From assembly GCA_947305795.1 (NCBI GenBank), contig CAMZEK010000011.1, positions 1 to 56,449 of the forward strand: a stretch of 56,449 nt of DNA, in the 5' to 3' direction. The stretch is from an uncultured Bacteroidales bacterium. GTDB lineage: Bacteria; Bacteroidota; Bacteroidia; Bacteroidales; F082. The translations under genes were made by a program, and so were the position numbers. The notes beneath the pieces were generated by a model. The model did no database searches, was not told the DNA's origin, and saw only the letters and a list, made by a program, of their open reading frames with translations. This document shows, in pieces, positions 1 through 9,862 of this stretch (positions are counted from its first letter, which is position 1; the number at the start of each line of letters is the position of its first letter).

Positions 1-1561
1 TCGAGGTGGCGGGGTTCAGCTTCATGGTGCAGGAGCCCAGCGGGATCATGCAGCGATTGAGGCTGAGGTCGCGGTTTTCTAGTTTCTTCATGTAGCGCAT
101 CATGTCGGTCTCGCTGCGGTACTTGAAGAACATCGGGGCCTGCATGAACTTGGAGGTACGCTGCATCTCAGTCGGGATGCCGCTGAACTTCTGGCAGTTC
201 GGGTCGCAGACGAGCTCTTCGTGTTGCTTGCCGAGGGCTTCGGCGACGACTTGGCCGATCTCGTTGATGTCTTCACGAGCGGTGGTCTCGTCGAGGCTGA
301 TGCCGAAGTGTTGCTTGTCGATGATGCGGAAGTTCATGCCGTGTTTCTCGGCGGCTTCCTTCACTTTGCAGGTGCAAGCGCCTTCGGGCAGTTCGAACAA
401 CAGCGTGTCGAAGAAGTGCTTGTTGAGTTGCTTCACGCCGAGCTTGGCCAGTTCGGAAGTCAGCTTGCCGGCGAGGCAGTTGATATGGTGGGCAATCTCG
501 ATCAAGCCTTCCGGACCATGATAGAGGGCATAGAAGCCCGACATGATGGCCAACAAAGCCTGCGCGGTGCAGATGTTGGACGTGGCTTTTTCGCGCTTGA
601 TGTGCTGCTCGCGGGTCTGCAAAGCCAGACGGTAAGCTGGATTGCCGAGGGCGTCGATGCTGATGCCGATGATACGGCCAGGCATGTCGCGCTTGTAGGC
701 TTCGGTGGTGGCGAAGTAACCAGCATGCGGGCCACCGAATCCCATCGGCAGACCGAAACGCTGGTTAGAACCTAAGACCACGTCAGCACCCCATTCACCG
801 GGAGGCGTGATGAGGGTGAGGCTCAGCAGGTCGGCAGCGACGGCCACTTGCATTCCTTTGGCCTTCCATTCGGCGACTTTGGCGCGGTTGTCCACGATTT
901 CACCGAACTGGTTGGGGCACTGAAGCAGGATGCCGAAATATTGTTCACTGCAATCGAACTTGTCAATGTTGTCGACCACGACCTCGATGCCTTGGAAGTG
1001 GGCGCGGGTCTTGATGACTTCGATGCTCTGCGGGAACACGTCGTTGGCGACGAAGAACTTCTTCACGCCGGCCTTCACTTGGGCGCGGCTGCGGGCATGC
1101 CAGAACATCAGCATGGCCTCGGCGGCGGCAGTGCCTTCGTCGAGCAAGCTGGCGTTGGCCAACGGCATGGCGGTGAGGTCGCTGATGACAGTCTGGAAGT
1201 TCAAGAGGGCCTCGAGACGGCCTTGCGAGATCTCAGCCTGATAAGGTGTATAAGAGGTGTACCAGCCCGGGTTCTCCAGGATGTTGCGCATAATGACGCC
1301 AGGAGTGATGGTGTTGTAGTAGCCCAAGCCGATGTAGGTGCGGAACTGCTTGTTCTTGGCACCCAATGCTTTAAGGTGGCTGATGACTTCGTACTCGCTC
1401 ATGCCTTCGCCGATGTTGAGGTCTTTCGGCAGACGGATTTCGGGAGCGATGATTTCGTCGACAAGTTGTTCTTGCGATTTCACGCCGATGACCTTGAGCA
1501 TCTTTTCAGCGTCGGATGCAGTGGGACCGTTGTGGCGTTTGATGAAGTTGTTTCTGATCAT
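1..1561 (-). CDS. gcvP: Glycine dehydrogenase (decarboxylating), P protein, N-terminal part
   Basis: P protein of the glycine cleavage system: it decarboxylates glycine with PLP and passes the aminomethyl group to the lipoyl arm of GcvH. Translation from the ATG at 1561 starts MIRNNFIKRHNGP. It contains YIGLGYYNT (about residues 77-84) and the SYTPYQAEISQGRLE stretch (about 103-117), and reaches the conserved GSCTMKLNP motif just before the window edge. About 520 of the usual 950 or so residues are present; the half with the PLP-binding lysine lies outside. It starts 24 bp after the stop of the upstream membrane-protein gene, with no clear promoter between, so co-transcription with 2970-1586 is possible. 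The identity is secure; the open plus-strand frames opposite are shadows. Confidence 0.96.
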   Translation of the reverse strand, partial: MIRNNFIKRHNGPTASDAEKMLKVIGVKSQEQLVDEIIAPEIRLPKDLNIGEGMSEYEVISHLKALGAKNKQFRTYIGLGYYNTITPGVIMRNILENPGWYTSYTPYQAEISQGRLEALLNFQTVISDLTAMPLANASLLDEGTAAAEAMLMFWHARSRAQVKAGVKKFFVANDVFPQSIEVIKTRAHFQGIEVVVDNIDKFDCSEQYFGILLQCPNQFGEIVDNRAKVAEWKAKGMQVAVAADLLSLTLITPPGEWGADVVLGSNQRFGLPMGFGGPHAGYFATTEAYKRDMPGRIIGISIDALGNPAYRLALQTREQHIKREKATSNICTAQALLAIMSGFYALYHGPEGLIEIAHHINCLAGKLTSELAKLGVKQLNKHFFDTLLFELPEGACTCKVKEAAEKHGMNFRIIDKQHFGISLDETTAREDINEIGQVVAEALGKQHEELVCDPNCQKFSGIPTEMQRTSKFMQAPMFFKYRSETDMMRYMKKLENRDLSLNRCMIPLGSCTMKLNPATS

Positions 1562-1585
1562 ATACGATTCGTTTTGAATTTATAA

Positions 1586-2359
1586 TTAATTGATTTCTTT
1601 GATTTTACTCTTCAATGTAGCGATAGATTCGATGGCTTCTATTTCTCCGCTTGGGATTTTACGGAGTTTGCCGATCCATTCAATGTAAGATGGGGAGTCT
1701 TTCAGGATGGTATAGCGCAGGTAATCATATTCTTCACCGCTGACCTTGCCTTTGTATTGCTTGTAAAGTCCGTCGTAAGAATCCATCATAGCGTTGCGCT
1801 CGTGTATCAAAGCCCAAAACTCTTGCTTGAACAAGGCATTGTCGTCAGTCAAGATGGGCTGTTCAGTCGGCTTGGGTTGAATCGTGTCAGAACTGATGGA
1901 TTGGCTTTCAGGAGTTTGCGGGACAGATAAAGCTGTCGTGTCCATAGCTTCGAATGTGGCGGTATCAGTTTCCGCAACAGTATCAATGGGAATGAAAGGA
2001 TTTTCGCCTTGTGGCTGTTCTATAACTTGATTCTGAGGCTTTTGCGGCTTGAACACACCAATTGCCAAGACGGTAATCAGGCCGATGATGATGCATATGA
2101 TAAGAACCCAAATTACAACCTGTAGGACAGATGTCATCCGTTCCTTTAACGGTTCTTTTTCATATTGCGCTATCAACTTTCCGTCGTAAATCTGGTTATC
2201 AGGCATGAGCTGCAACTTGAAGCCTGTAAAAATATAGCCTTTGGGTGGGATGATGTATTCTTCAACATCGTGTCCGTCCTCGTAAAATGAATAAGGACAG
2301 CCTTCCATTTTCTCACCTTTGCCGGCGTCGATGCAGAAATGCTTTTCGGTATAGTCCAT
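1586..2359 (-). CDS. Single-pass membrane protein, unknown function
   Basis: 257 residues. The N-terminal 75 residues are soluble, with three cysteines and a Gly-Tyr-rich segment. One strong membrane segment follows at about 78-102, then a Pro/Gln/Thr-rich linker (about 105-165) and a charged helical C-terminal domain. There is no signal peptide, so the N-terminus is probably cytoplasmic and the C-terminal part across the membrane. I do not recognise the family. It lies 20 bp downstream of the LEA-like lipoprotein gene and 24 bp upstream of gcvP, which suggests a transcript shared with the lipoprotein. Function should not be inferred from the gcvP neighbour. Confidence 0.75.
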   Translation of the reverse strand: MDYTEKHFCIDAGKGEKMEGCPYSFYEDGHDVEEYIIPPKGYIFTGFKLQLMPDNQIYDGKLIAQYEKEPLKERMTSVLQVVIWVLIICIIIGLITVLAIGVFKPQKPQNQVIEQPQGENPFIPIDTVAETDTATFEAMDTTALSVPQTPESQSISSDTIQPKPTEQPILTDDNALFKQEFWALIHERNAMMDSYDGLYKQYKGKVSGEEYDYLRYTILKDSPSYIEWIGKLRKIPSGEIEAIESIATLKSKIKEIN

Positions 2360-2379
2360 CGTTGTGGGTCGATTGGGGA

Positions 2380-2970
2380 TTATTGGAGGATTTTGTTCAT
2401 CGTGATGAAATCGGGATAGGCCAATTGCTGCCCGTTAATGGAGATGTAAGGCTTCACTTTCAGTCCAAGATTGACGGGTTGGCTGCTGGCTCCGGCCAAT
2501 TTGAAGGCCAAGTTGACGATAGCGTCAGCCGATTCGCCGCTGAACAGTTGGAACAGGTCGGTGGTAATAGGAATCGTTACCACGCTATTGGAATTGGCGG
2601 GGACGTTCACGCTTTTGTTCATCGTAGTGCTGATGACTTGTTTCCCGTTGAGGCTTACGATGTAATCCATCTTCGACATGGCAGCAGCAATGGCGTTGGG
2701 GTTACTCACGTTGACATTGACGTTGAACGTCACGGGTAATGACTTGCTCATGATGGCGTTGGTGAGGGCCAGCAGCTGTGTGACATTGAGGCTTTCCGAG
2801 GTCATGCCTTTGGTCAGGTTGATACCCAGCATTTGGATGTTGTTGATGTTCTTCAAGTCGAAGGTGCAGTTGGCGAAATTGGCTACCTGGGCCACTTGGT
2901 TGAGTATTTCGCATGACGAAAGTCCCAAAGCGACAAACAGGATAATGAGGGTTTTCTTGAGTTTTGACAT
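2380..2970 (-). CDS. LEA14/WHy-like lipoprotein
   Basis: 196 residues with a lipoprotein signal peptide: lysines at 3, 5 and 6, a hydrophobic core, then the lipobox LSSC with the acylated Cys at 20. The mature part has the character of LEA type 2 / WHy domains: a single beta-rich domain with N-x-N-V-N-V-S strands and a C-terminal strand pattern (NLGLKVKPYISINGQ). Such proteins are common in Bacteroidota as small cell-envelope lipoproteins without a defined role. A short hairpin (6-bp stem, 3012-3026) lies in the upstream region. It is the first gene of a possible unit with the membrane protein and gcvP. Family call moderate, lipoprotein call firm. Confidence 0.75.
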   Translation of the reverse strand: MSKLKKTLIILFVALGLSSCEILNQVAQVANFANCTFDLKNINNIQMLGINLTKGMTSESLNVTQLLALTNAIMSKSLPVTFNVNVNVSNPNAIAAAMSKMDYIVSLNGKQVISTTMNKSVNVPANSNSVVTIPITTDLFQLFSGESADAIVNLAFKLAGASSQPVNLGLKVKPYISINGQQLAYPDFITMNKILQ

Positions 2971-3125
2971 ATCTCTATTCTTTTTATTATCAATGGTTTG
3001 AATTGAAGCAAAGGCTGGCGCAGCCTCATGCTTTACAAAAATGCAATAATACGAAAAAAGTTGGACACGCAGCCCGACTTTTTAGATTTTTTTGAAGATT
3101 TCGAAGGCATAGATTCCAAAAGAAA

Positions 3126-3168
3126 TCTGCCTACTATGTCATTCCCTTGGGAATCTATAGGAGGCAGA
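3126..3168 (-). terminator. Hairpin terminator downstream of typA
   Basis: Read on the minus strand, an outer 7-bp stem (TCTGCCT with AGGCAGA) encloses a second stem ATTCCC/GGGAAT and is followed by TTTCTTTT. It starts 18 bp after the typA stop codon, which fits an intrinsic terminator. Confidence 0.7.
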
Positions 3169-3186
3169 CTTGACATGCCTTCAGAA

Positions 3187-5001
3187 TCATTCTTCCCCGC
3201 GGCGCGAAGCACGTTTGCGCTCCAGCTCGTCGAGAATGATTTTGCGCAAGCGCAGACTTTTTGGCGTCACTTCAAGATACTCGTCGTCGCGGATGTACTC
3301 CATGTATTCCTCCAACGAGAAGCGCACGGGCGGGATAAGACGAATGGCCTCGTCGCTGCCTGAGGCACGTACATTGGTAAGGTGCTTGGTCTTGCACACG
3401 TTGATGACGATGTCATTGCTGCGCGTGTTCTCTCCGATGACCTCGCCAGCATAAACGTCCTCGTTCGGGTTGACGAAAAATACGCCTCGGTCTTGTAGCT
3501 TCCAAATGGCATAGGGGATGGCTTGTCCCGTTTCCATCGAAATCAAGGCACCTGTGTTGCGGGTCGGCATTTCACCCTTCCATGGCTCGTAGCCCTTGAA
3601 ACGGTGCGAAACGATGGCCTCGCCTTCGGTGACGGTCAACAAGATGTTTCTCAAGCCGATAAGTCCGCGTGCGGGAATGTCGAAGTCGAGGCACATGCGG
3701 TCGCCCTTGGGCTCCATTTGGGTCATTTCACCCTTGCGGGTGCTGACCTGCTCGATGACGCGACCCGAGAAGTCCTCCGGCACTAAAACGGTGAGGGCTT
3801 CGATAGGCTCGCATTTCACGTCGTCGATGTATTTCACGATGACTTTGGGCTGACCGAGTTGGAACTCATAGCCCTCGCGTCGCATGGTCTCAACAAGGAT
3901 GCTGAGGTGCAGGATGCCACGACCATAGACCATAAGGGAATCAGGCGAGTCGGTGTCTTCCACCTTCAAGGCGAGGTTTTTCTCGGTCTCTTTGTAGAGG
4001 CGTTCGCGCAGGTGGCGTGAAGTGACGTATTTGCCTTCCTTGCCGAAGAACGGCGAGTTGTTGATGGTGAACAACATGCTCATCGTCGGCTCGTCCACAT
4101 GGATGGGCGGTAGCGGCTCAGGGTTTTCGTAGTCGGCCACGGTATCGCCAATCTCAAAGTCGTCGATACCCATCAGCGCGATGATGTCGCCAGCTTCGAT
4201 AGGTTTCTTGGTGCGTTCTTTGCCCAAACCTTCAAAGGTATAGAGTTCCTTGATGGTGGAGCGGGTGACGGAGCCGTCGCGTTTCACCAACGAGACGTTC
4301 ATGCCCGCTTGCAGGATACCGCGTTTCAGACGACCCACAGCGATACGACCGACGTAAGAGCTATAGTCTAGCGAGGTAATCAGCATTTGAGGCGTGCCTT
4401 CTTCGAATTTCGCAGGCGGGATGGTGTCAATGATGACATCCAATAAGTAGGAAACATTGTCGGTGACGTTTTCCCAATGGTCTGACATCCAGCCTTGCTT
4501 CGACGAGCCATAGACGGTGGGGAAGTCCAGTTGGTCTTCGGTCGCGCCGAGGTTGAACATCAGGTCGAAGACGGCTTCCTGCACCTCGTCGGGATGGCAG
4601 TTAGGCTTATCGACCTTGTTGATGACCACGATGGGCTTCAAGCCGAGTTCGATGGCTTTTTGCAGCACGAAACGGGTCTGCGGCATAGGGCCTTCGAAGG
4701 CATCAACGAGCAGCAAAACGCCATCGGCCATGTTCAAAACGCGTTCCACTTCGCCGCCAAAGTCAGCGTGGCCAGGGGTGTCGATGATATTGATTTTCAC
4801 GTCCTTGTAGCGCACCGACACGTTCTTTGAAAGGATGGTGATGCCGCGTTCGCGCTCCAGGTCGTTGTTGTCCAAAATGAGTTGGCCGGGAGCCTCGTCC
4901 GATTCCTTGAACAGTTGCGATTGGTAAAGGATACGGTCCACGAGGGTGGTCTTGCCGTGGTCAACGTGGGCAATGATTGCTATATTTCTGATATTCTGCA
5001 T
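3187..5001 (-). CDS. typA: Ribosome-associated translational GTPase TypA/BipA
   Basis: 604 residues, the usual length. TypA is an EF-G-like GTPase that binds the ribosome and assists 50S assembly and stress adaptation. All G motifs are visible: AHVDHGKTT (residues 11-19), [15 protein letters not shown] and NKVDKPN. EF-Tu domain 2 and EF-G-like domains follow, with the TypA-specific C-terminal domain. The ATG at 5001 is followed directly by the first G motif, so the start is secure. A TAATTTTG -7 element lies at 5034-5041 and a strong terminator hairpin follows the stop, so it is probably monocistronic. Confidence 0.97.
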   Translation of the reverse strand: MQNIRNIAIIAHVDHGKTTLVDRILYQSQLFKESDEAPGQLILDNNDLERERGITILSKNVSVRYKDVKINIIDTPGHADFGGEVERVLNMADGVLLLVDAFEGPMPQTRFVLQKAIELGLKPIVVINKVDKPNCHPDEVQEAVFDLMFNLGATEDQLDFPTVYGSSKQGWMSDHWENVTDNVSYLLDVIIDTIPPAKFEEGTPQMLITSLDYSSYVGRIAVGRLKRGILQAGMNVSLVKRDGSVTRSTIKELYTFEGLGKERTKKPIEAGDIIALMGIDDFEIGDTVADYENPEPLPPIHVDEPTMSMLFTINNSPFFGKEGKYVTSRHLRERLYKETEKNLALKVEDTDSPDSLMVYGRGILHLSILVETMRREGYEFQLGQPKVIVKYIDDVKCEPIEALTVLVPEDFSGRVIEQVSTRKGEMTQMEPKGDRMCLDFDIPARGLIGLRNILLTVTEGEAIVSHRFKGYEPWKGEMPTRNTGALISMETGQAIPYAIWKLQDRGVFFVNPNEDVYAGEVIGENTRSNDIVINVCKTKHLTNVRASGSDEAIRLIPPVRFSLEEYMEYIRDDEYLEVTPKSLRLRKIILDELERKRASRRGEE

Positions 5002-5033
5002 TTTAATAAAAATTGCTGCAATAATTTAAGCCG

Positions 5034-5041
5034 CAAAATTA
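5034..5041 (-). promoter_or_regulatory. -7 promoter element of typA
   Basis: TAATTTTG on the minus strand, matching the Bacteroidota TAnnTTTG consensus, 32 bp upstream of the typA ATG. Confidence 0.6.
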
Positions 5042-5057
5042 CAAAAAATGCAGATTT

Positions 5058-5819
5058 CTATTTTGAATTCATCCAGAAAAACTCTTCTTTGGCAATAATT
5101 GGCTTAAAATAATCGTCAATAATCCCTTGCTCCACAAGCTCTTTCGGCGTTCCTTGTCGCAATGGCTGATGGGGCGCGACAACCCACATGACATCGGCAT
5201 GACGGAGCAATAAGTCAAGGTCGTGGCTGCTGAAAAGGATGGTCTTCTTTTTCTCTCGTGAGAGCTTGTGCATGATGTTGACCAACTCGATTTTGCTTGG
5301 ATAGTCGAGGAAAGCAGCGGGCTCGTCCATGAAAATGAGAGGTGTGTCCTGCACCAAAGCTTTGGCTATCATTACTTTCTGTTGTTCACCGTCGCTCAGC
5401 GAGACGAAGTTTCGGTTGGTAAGGTGACCGATTCCTACGGTTTCAAGGCTGTCGTAGATGATTTGCTCGTCCTCGGTTTTCAGTCGAGCCAAGAGGCCGA
5501 GATGGGGATAGCGACCTGCTGCCACGATGTCGAAAACCTTCAGGAAAAGGTCGTCGGGCTTTTCGGTCAGCACGAGGCTGAAAAGAGAACTACGCTCAGA
5601 AGGGTGGTAATCCTGCAATTTCTTACCGAACAAGCTGATTTCGCCGTCTACAGACTTGATGCTGGCTGAGAGCGTCTTGAACAGCGTCGTCTTGCCAGAA
5701 CCATTGGGACCCGCCAAAGCCACAATGTCGCCTTCGTTGAGGCTCACGTTGATCTCGGGCATCAGGGCTTGGCCTTTGTAGCCGATGAGCAGGTTCGTGG
5801 TATGTAGCACTTCGTTCAT
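5058..5819 (-). CDS. ABC transporter ATP-binding protein, FecE/BtuD type
   Basis: ATPase of a metal-chelate ABC importer (ferric siderophore, haem or cobalamin). Walker A is GPNGSGKTT, the signature is LSDGEQQ and Walker B is LIFMDEPAAF. An upstream in-frame ATG exists, but the start at 5819 is preferred. There the ATG overlaps the TGA of the permease gene by 4 bp (ATGA), typical of translational coupling, and the product is MNEVLHTTNLLIG, 253 residues. It acts on the cytoplasmic side with the permease at 5816-6871. No periplasmic binding protein is encoded next to it. The substrate cannot be told from the sequence. Confidence 0.9.
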   Translation of the reverse strand: MNEVLHTTNLLIGYKGQALMPEINVSLNEGDIVALAGPNGSGKTTLFKTLSASIKSVDGEISLFGKKLQDYHPSERSSLFSLVLTEKPDDLFLKVFDIVAAGRYPHLGLLARLKTEDEQIIYDSLETVGIGHLTNRNFVSLSDGEQQKVMIAKALVQDTPLIFMDEPAAFLDYPSKIELVNIMHKLSREKKKTILFSSHDLDLLLRHADVMWVVAPHQPLRQGTPKELVEQGIIDDYFKPIIAKEEFFWMNSK

Positions 5820-6871
5820 TTCAGCACTTTTTGACGATGGAAAATAACCCACAGCACGATAGGCGCGCCGATGAGGGCCGTGACGGAATTAATGGGCAGG
5901 TTGCCTTCGAACGAGGGCAGACGCGCGATGAGGTTACAGAACAAAGCCAAGTCCATGCCGATGAAGGCCGAGGCGGGGATGAGCAGCTTATGGTCGCTGC
6001 TTTTGAAGAGGAAGCGTGCGATATGCGGCACTGCCAGACCCAAGAAGGCGATGGGACCGCAGAATGCCGTGATAAGGGCGGTGAGGAAACCCGAGGCCAA
6101 GATGATGAGCATGCTGCTTCGCCTGATGTTGACACCAAGGTTTTCAGCATAACGTTCGCCCAACAGCAAGAGGTTCAAGGTCTTGAACAAGAGGAACGAG
6201 GCGACCGCACCTGCTACAACGGCAATGGCGAAGAAAGGCAGCTGCGCTTTGCTCACGTTGGAGAAGCTGCCCATGCCCCAGATGACGAAAGAATGCAGTC
6301 CTTCTTTTTGGCTGAAAAATTTCAGAATGTCAGTGACCGAGCCAGCAATGTAGGCAATCATGATACCCACTAAAACGAGGCTGACCATGCTACGGAGCCT
6401 CGAACTCAGCGCAAGGATGAGGAGCAGCACTGCAAAAGCACCCACGAAGGCTGCCACAGTGACACCAAAGGTGGACCACAGCGACAACGTGTTGACCGAC
6501 AATCCCGTGGCTGTGCCTAACAGGATGACTAGTGCCACGCCCAGACTCGAGCCACTACTGATGCCCAGCAGGGACGGATCAGCCAAAGGATTGCGGAATA
6601 GCGTTTGCATCAAAAGGCCTGATACTGAAAGTCCTATGCCCACTAATAGTGCTGTGATAGCCTGCGGCAAACGGTAATCCAAAATGATGGCACGGTAGGT
6701 GGAGCCTTCGCCGCCGAAGACCGCCGCCCCAATCTCCTTCATCGGGATGGACACCGAGCCAAAGCACAGGTTCATCACGAAAAGCAACAGCCCGACCGCC
6801 ACAATCCCTATGGAAATCAGTAGGATAGGAGCGGTTTGACGGGGTTCTATGTTGGGGGATTGTGTGGGCAC
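5816..6871 (-). CDS. FecCD-family ABC transporter permease
   Basis: 351 residues with about ten hydrophobic segments. The FecCD/BtuC pattern is clear: DYRLPQAITALLVGIGLSVSG near residues 65-85 and NPLADPSLLGISSGSSLG near 92-110, followed by FCGPIAFLGLAVPHIAR. It forms the inner-membrane channel for a siderophore, haem or cobalamin importer with the downstream ATPase. The start is GTG at 6871; a TAACTTTG -7 element lies 20 bp upstream. Gene order permease-ATPase lacks the usual binding-protein gene, which must be elsewhere or be replaced by another one. Confidence 0.92.
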   Translation of the reverse strand: MPTQSPNIEPRQTAPILLISIGIVAVGLLLFVMNLCFGSVSIPMKEIGAAVFGGEGSTYRAIILDYRLPQAITALLVGIGLSVSGLLMQTLFRNPLADPSLLGISSGSSLGVALVILLGTATGLSVNTLSLWSTFGVTVAAFVGAFAVLLLILALSSRLRSMVSLVLVGIMIAYIAGSVTDILKFFSQKEGLHSFVIWGMGSFSNVSKAQLPFFAIAVVAGAVASFLLFKTLNLLLLGERYAENLGVNIRRSSMLIILASGFLTALITAFCGPIAFLGLAVPHIARFLFKSSDHKLLIPASAFIGMDLALFCNLIARLPSFEGNLPINSVTALIGAPIVLWVIFHRQKVLK

Positions 6872-6890
6872 GCTTTTTGAATTACGGGGG

Positions 6891-6898
6891 CAAAGTTA
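6891..6898 (-). promoter_or_regulatory. -7 promoter element of the FecCD permease gene
   Basis: TAACTTTG on the minus strand in the 37-bp gap between the ligase-like gene and the permease; it separates the transporter from the upstream operon. Confidence 0.55.
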
Positions 6899-6908
6899 CA
6901 TATTTTTC

Positions 6909-8801
6909 TTATTGGTCATCAGGCTTGTTCAGAAGGTTGTCAAGAATGGTTTTGTGTAACAGCATGGTAGCCTTATAGTCCGCGTCGATTTTTTGGCGGG
7001 CGGCTTCGGCGTTAAACGGCTCGAAATAGATTGCATCGGCTTTCATCACCTCGCGTTTTTGTTCATCAAAATAGATTTTGTCAGCCACGGTTTTGGCTTT
7101 TTGTGGTTCGTGTTCGCTGAGATAAATGTAAGCCAGGTTGAAATAAGGATAGAGGTAGTTGGGGCTGATACGGATGGCTTCGTTGAGATAGAACTCAGCC
7201 ATGCCTAGATCGTGGGCTGTGTAATACGACACCAGTCCGAGGTCGTTGAGGTTTTCCTTGCAGTAAGGCGCATAGTGGTGCGCTTGGCGGAAGCTGTTGA
7301 TGGATTGCGAGCCTCCCAGCATCTTCTCCGCTTTGCCTTGATACCAATGTAAAGGCAACCCAACGGGATCAATCGTGTAGAACACCGACTGGGCTTGGCG
7401 ACAATAGCGTTTCACGCCTTTCCAGTCATTGGCCTGCAAAGCCTTTTGCATCTCAAAGGCGTTGCGCTCGCCTTTATAGCGGAATCCTCCTACCATGATC
7501 AACATGGCGGCAATAAGCAAAAAGAATAGGTTGAAACCTTTTCCAACGGTTTTCTGCTTGTCTCGGGTTATGACTTGAAATAGTATGGCCATGAGGATTC
7601 CCATCCAGATGAGGTATTCGATGCGGCTGTTCGGGAAATCGAAGAGGGCGTTGACACAGCATCCTGCAAAAACACTCAAGACAAGAGCACCGTAAAGGAA
7701 TTCTTTCCGGTTTTTGGTTTCGCAAAGGACAAAAAAGGCACGGGTGAACAAGGAAACGAGAAAGACGGTGTAAAGGAGAAACCCAAGATAGCCGGTTTCG
7801 GAAAGCACCCCAAGGTATTCGTTGTGCGGTTTGGTGAAATTGACGTTCCACACATCGGCACGGTAAAGCCTTTCAAGACCCGCATCAGGGAAATGGATTT
7901 GCCAATTGCCGACGCCGCAGCCTGTAAAAGGATGCTTGTCCGCGATGCGAAAGGTCTTGTCCCACAACAGACAGCGTTCCACCAATGAAGAGGTACTCAT
8001 CATCTTGGTTTCAATCTCGCTTTTTTCGGAAGAATGGGGGACGGAACGGGCTGCAAACCAACGGAGTCCTACGGTAAGAAAAGCATAGACAAGAACAACG
8101 GAAATGAGAAGTTGAGGCCTCTGAGCCTTTCGAAGGAATGACTTGTATGGATGGCTTCGTTCCCGGCAATGACGCACCTTTATCAATATCATTATCCCGA
8201 AAAAACCAGCAGCAACAAGCACGCTGAGCAACACCGCCCTCGATTTCAGCAGGATGATGACGATAGTGGAGATGGCAAACAAGACGACGGAAAGCAGTTT
8301 GGGGATCTTGCTCTCGAAGACCGAAAAAGAGGTGAACAGAAAGGCAGAGAGCATAAACAACATGGCGGCCAGCAGGTTTTTGTGTCCGTTGATGCCGCTG
8401 ACCCGGTAAAGTTGCTCATAGCTGAAATTCTCGATATGAAACAGTTGGACGATGGCAAACAGAAGATAAACCGAAAGAGCGACAGCGGCAGCCATCCAAA
8501 GCACTTTTTGGGTAAGGTGACGATTGCTCGACAACAAGCTGTAAAACAGGATGATAATGAGTGGGGAGAGGAGCTGGCAGGAGAAAGCAAAGACCGCCTC
8601 GGCGGTGTTGGTAGCCCAAATGATGGAACAGCCGCAAAGGAGGACAAACAGCAGATAGACGAGGAAAACAGGACTGTCGGGAACTATCCAGCGCTTTTTG
8701 CGGAAAAGGGCAAAAAGGAAAACGATTGCCAGACCTATCGCAAGGGCAATAAATCTGGCAATCAGAAACTTATCATATAGGTTGGGTAGCCCGATGAACA
8801 T
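6909..8801 (-). CDS. Wzy/O-antigen-ligase-like membrane protein with C-terminal TPR region
   Basis: 630 residues. The first 440 or so form about ten to twelve membrane segments. They carry the Wzy_C / O-antigen ligase pattern: a long periplasmic loop with LVERCLLWDKTFRIADKHPF, then GCGVGNWQ and KPHNEYLGVLSETGYLGF. The C-terminal 190 residues are soluble and contain tetratricopeptide-like helices (DLGMAEFYLNEAIRISPNYLYPYFNLAYIYL). Such proteins polymerise or ligate surface glycans in the inner membrane, or glycosylate exported proteins. The gene starts 5 bp after the stop of the lipoprotein gene 8807-9850 and is probably in its operon. No other glycan-synthesis genes are nearby, so the substrate is unknown. 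Confidence 0.85.
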   Translation of the reverse strand: MFIGLPNLYDKFLIARFIALAIGLAIVFLFALFRKKRWIVPDSPVFLVYLLFVLLCGCSIIWATNTAEAVFAFSCQLLSPLIIILFYSLLSSNRHLTQKVLWMAAAVALSVYLLFAIVQLFHIENFSYEQLYRVSGINGHKNLLAAMLFMLSAFLFTSFSVFESKIPKLLSVVLFAISTIVIILLKSRAVLLSVLVAAGFFGIMILIKVRHCRERSHPYKSFLRKAQRPQLLISVVLVYAFLTVGLRWFAARSVPHSSEKSEIETKMMSTSSLVERCLLWDKTFRIADKHPFTGCGVGNWQIHFPDAGLERLYRADVWNVNFTKPHNEYLGVLSETGYLGFLLYTVFLVSLFTRAFFVLCETKNRKEFLYGALVLSVFAGCCVNALFDFPNSRIEYLIWMGILMAILFQVITRDKQKTVGKGFNLFFLLIAAMLIMVGGFRYKGERNAFEMQKALQANDWKGVKRYCRQAQSVFYTIDPVGLPLHWYQGKAEKMLGGSQSINSFRQAHHYAPYCKENLNDLGLVSYYTAHDLGMAEFYLNEAIRISPNYLYPYFNLAYIYLSEHEPQKAKTVADKIYFDEQKREVMKADAIYFEPFNAEAARQKIDADYKATMLLHKTILDNLLNKPDDQ

Positions 8802-8806
8802 GCTTG

Positions 8807-9850
8807 TCAGTTGGTGTAGACCGACTTGACGTTTCCATAACGGATACTGTCGGTCATGTAGCGGACGAAAGTGCGAAAATAATACTTGGTGTTGGCCGAA
8901 ATGTTGTAGACGTCACTTTGAAACTCGTACCATGAGCCAGTGGGTGTGGCGACTGTGGTGTAGAAGTCGGATTCGTATTGCGGATACTCGTTGGTGGAAC
9001 TGTAACAAAAACCGACTTTGTCGATCACCTCGGGTTTGGAGCAATACAAATAGCCACTGACATTGATATAATTGCCACTCCACCAGTAGTAGGGAACATA
9101 GGTCTGCAATTCAAATATCAAGGGGATGTCGGGCATGGTGAAACTGAGGATTTCGCCATAGAAATAGTTGGGGTTGTATTCGTGCCCATTGCCATAAGCC
9201 ACAAAGGCACGATAATAATACTGGGTGTTTGGCAACAATCCATAGCCATAGCAATGGGCACGGTAAACATCGTCTTCAAGATAAGCCATGCAATAACCTT
9301 CGCAGTTGTTGAAGGTGAAGTCAGGATTTTGGCTGTAGCACACCCCAACTTGCCACAAGGTTGCGCCAAAAGGTTCGACAGTGACGTCGCATGAGAAACC
9401 TTCATAGGTGATTTCGTAGGCCGGCAGGGTGGTGACAGGCGAGGCTGCCGGAACATCGGCGGCGAGGGTGGTAAAGGTTTTTTCGCTGCCATAGCAGTAT
9501 TCCGTGCCATATTGCGCAAAGCCGCGCACATGGTATTGGGTGTTAGGCTCAAGGTCGGTCAGCAGGCAGAGGTAGGGCTTCGAGCATCTGTGACTTTGCA
9601 TAACATTGTCGTCGACGGTAGGGTTGGCCGACTTGCTCCAGCAAACGCCAAGTCCAATCAGCAGTCCAGCGTCGTCGGCGGTCACTTCCGCGCCACATGA
9701 GGCGGTGCTGCCTGTGATGAAGGCCGGTTCGGCAGTGGTAACCACCACGTTGTCAGTAAAATGGTTCAGGGAGTTTTCGTCCTGCTTGCAGGATGGCAGA
9801 ACCCATAACAGAGCCATTGCCATCAAGATTGAAACAAGTGTCTTTTTCAT
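8807..9850 (-). CDS. Surface lipoprotein with fibronectin type III-like repeats
   Basis: 347 residues. A lipoprotein signal peptide ends at LPSC (Cys 21). The mature protein is built of about three repeats of one pattern: a strand with GVCWS or GVCYS, then EPNTQYHVRGFAQYG or its variant LPNTQYYYRAFVAYG, then an F-T linker. This is the fibronectin type III-like module common in Bacteroidota cell-surface lipoproteins. No catalytic domain is visible. It lies 12 bp after the lipoprotein gene 9863-10756 and 5 bp before the ligase-like gene, so the three probably form one operon. Confidence 0.8.
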   Translation of the reverse strand: MKKTLVSILMAMALLWVLPSCKQDENSLNHFTDNVVVTTAEPAFITGSTASCGAEVTADDAGLLIGLGVCWSKSANPTVDDNVMQSHRCSKPYLCLLTDLEPNTQYHVRGFAQYGTEYCYGSEKTFTTLAADVPAASPVTTLPAYEITYEGFSCDVTVEPFGATLWQVGVCYSQNPDFTFNNCEGYCMAYLEDDVYRAHCYGYGLLPNTQYYYRAFVAYGNGHEYNPNYFYGEILSFTMPDIPLIFELQTYVPYYWWSGNYINVSGYLYCSKPEVIDKVGFCYSSTNEYPQYESDFYTTVATPTGSWYEFQSDVYNISANTKYYFRTFVRYMTDSIRYGNVKSVYTN

Positions 9851-9862
9851 ATCGGTGAATTT

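Noticed and set aside
102..1585. Long plus-strand open frames opposite gcvP
   Set aside because: The minus strand gives a continuous, recognisable GcvP sequence; the plus frames have no family features and are antisense shadows.
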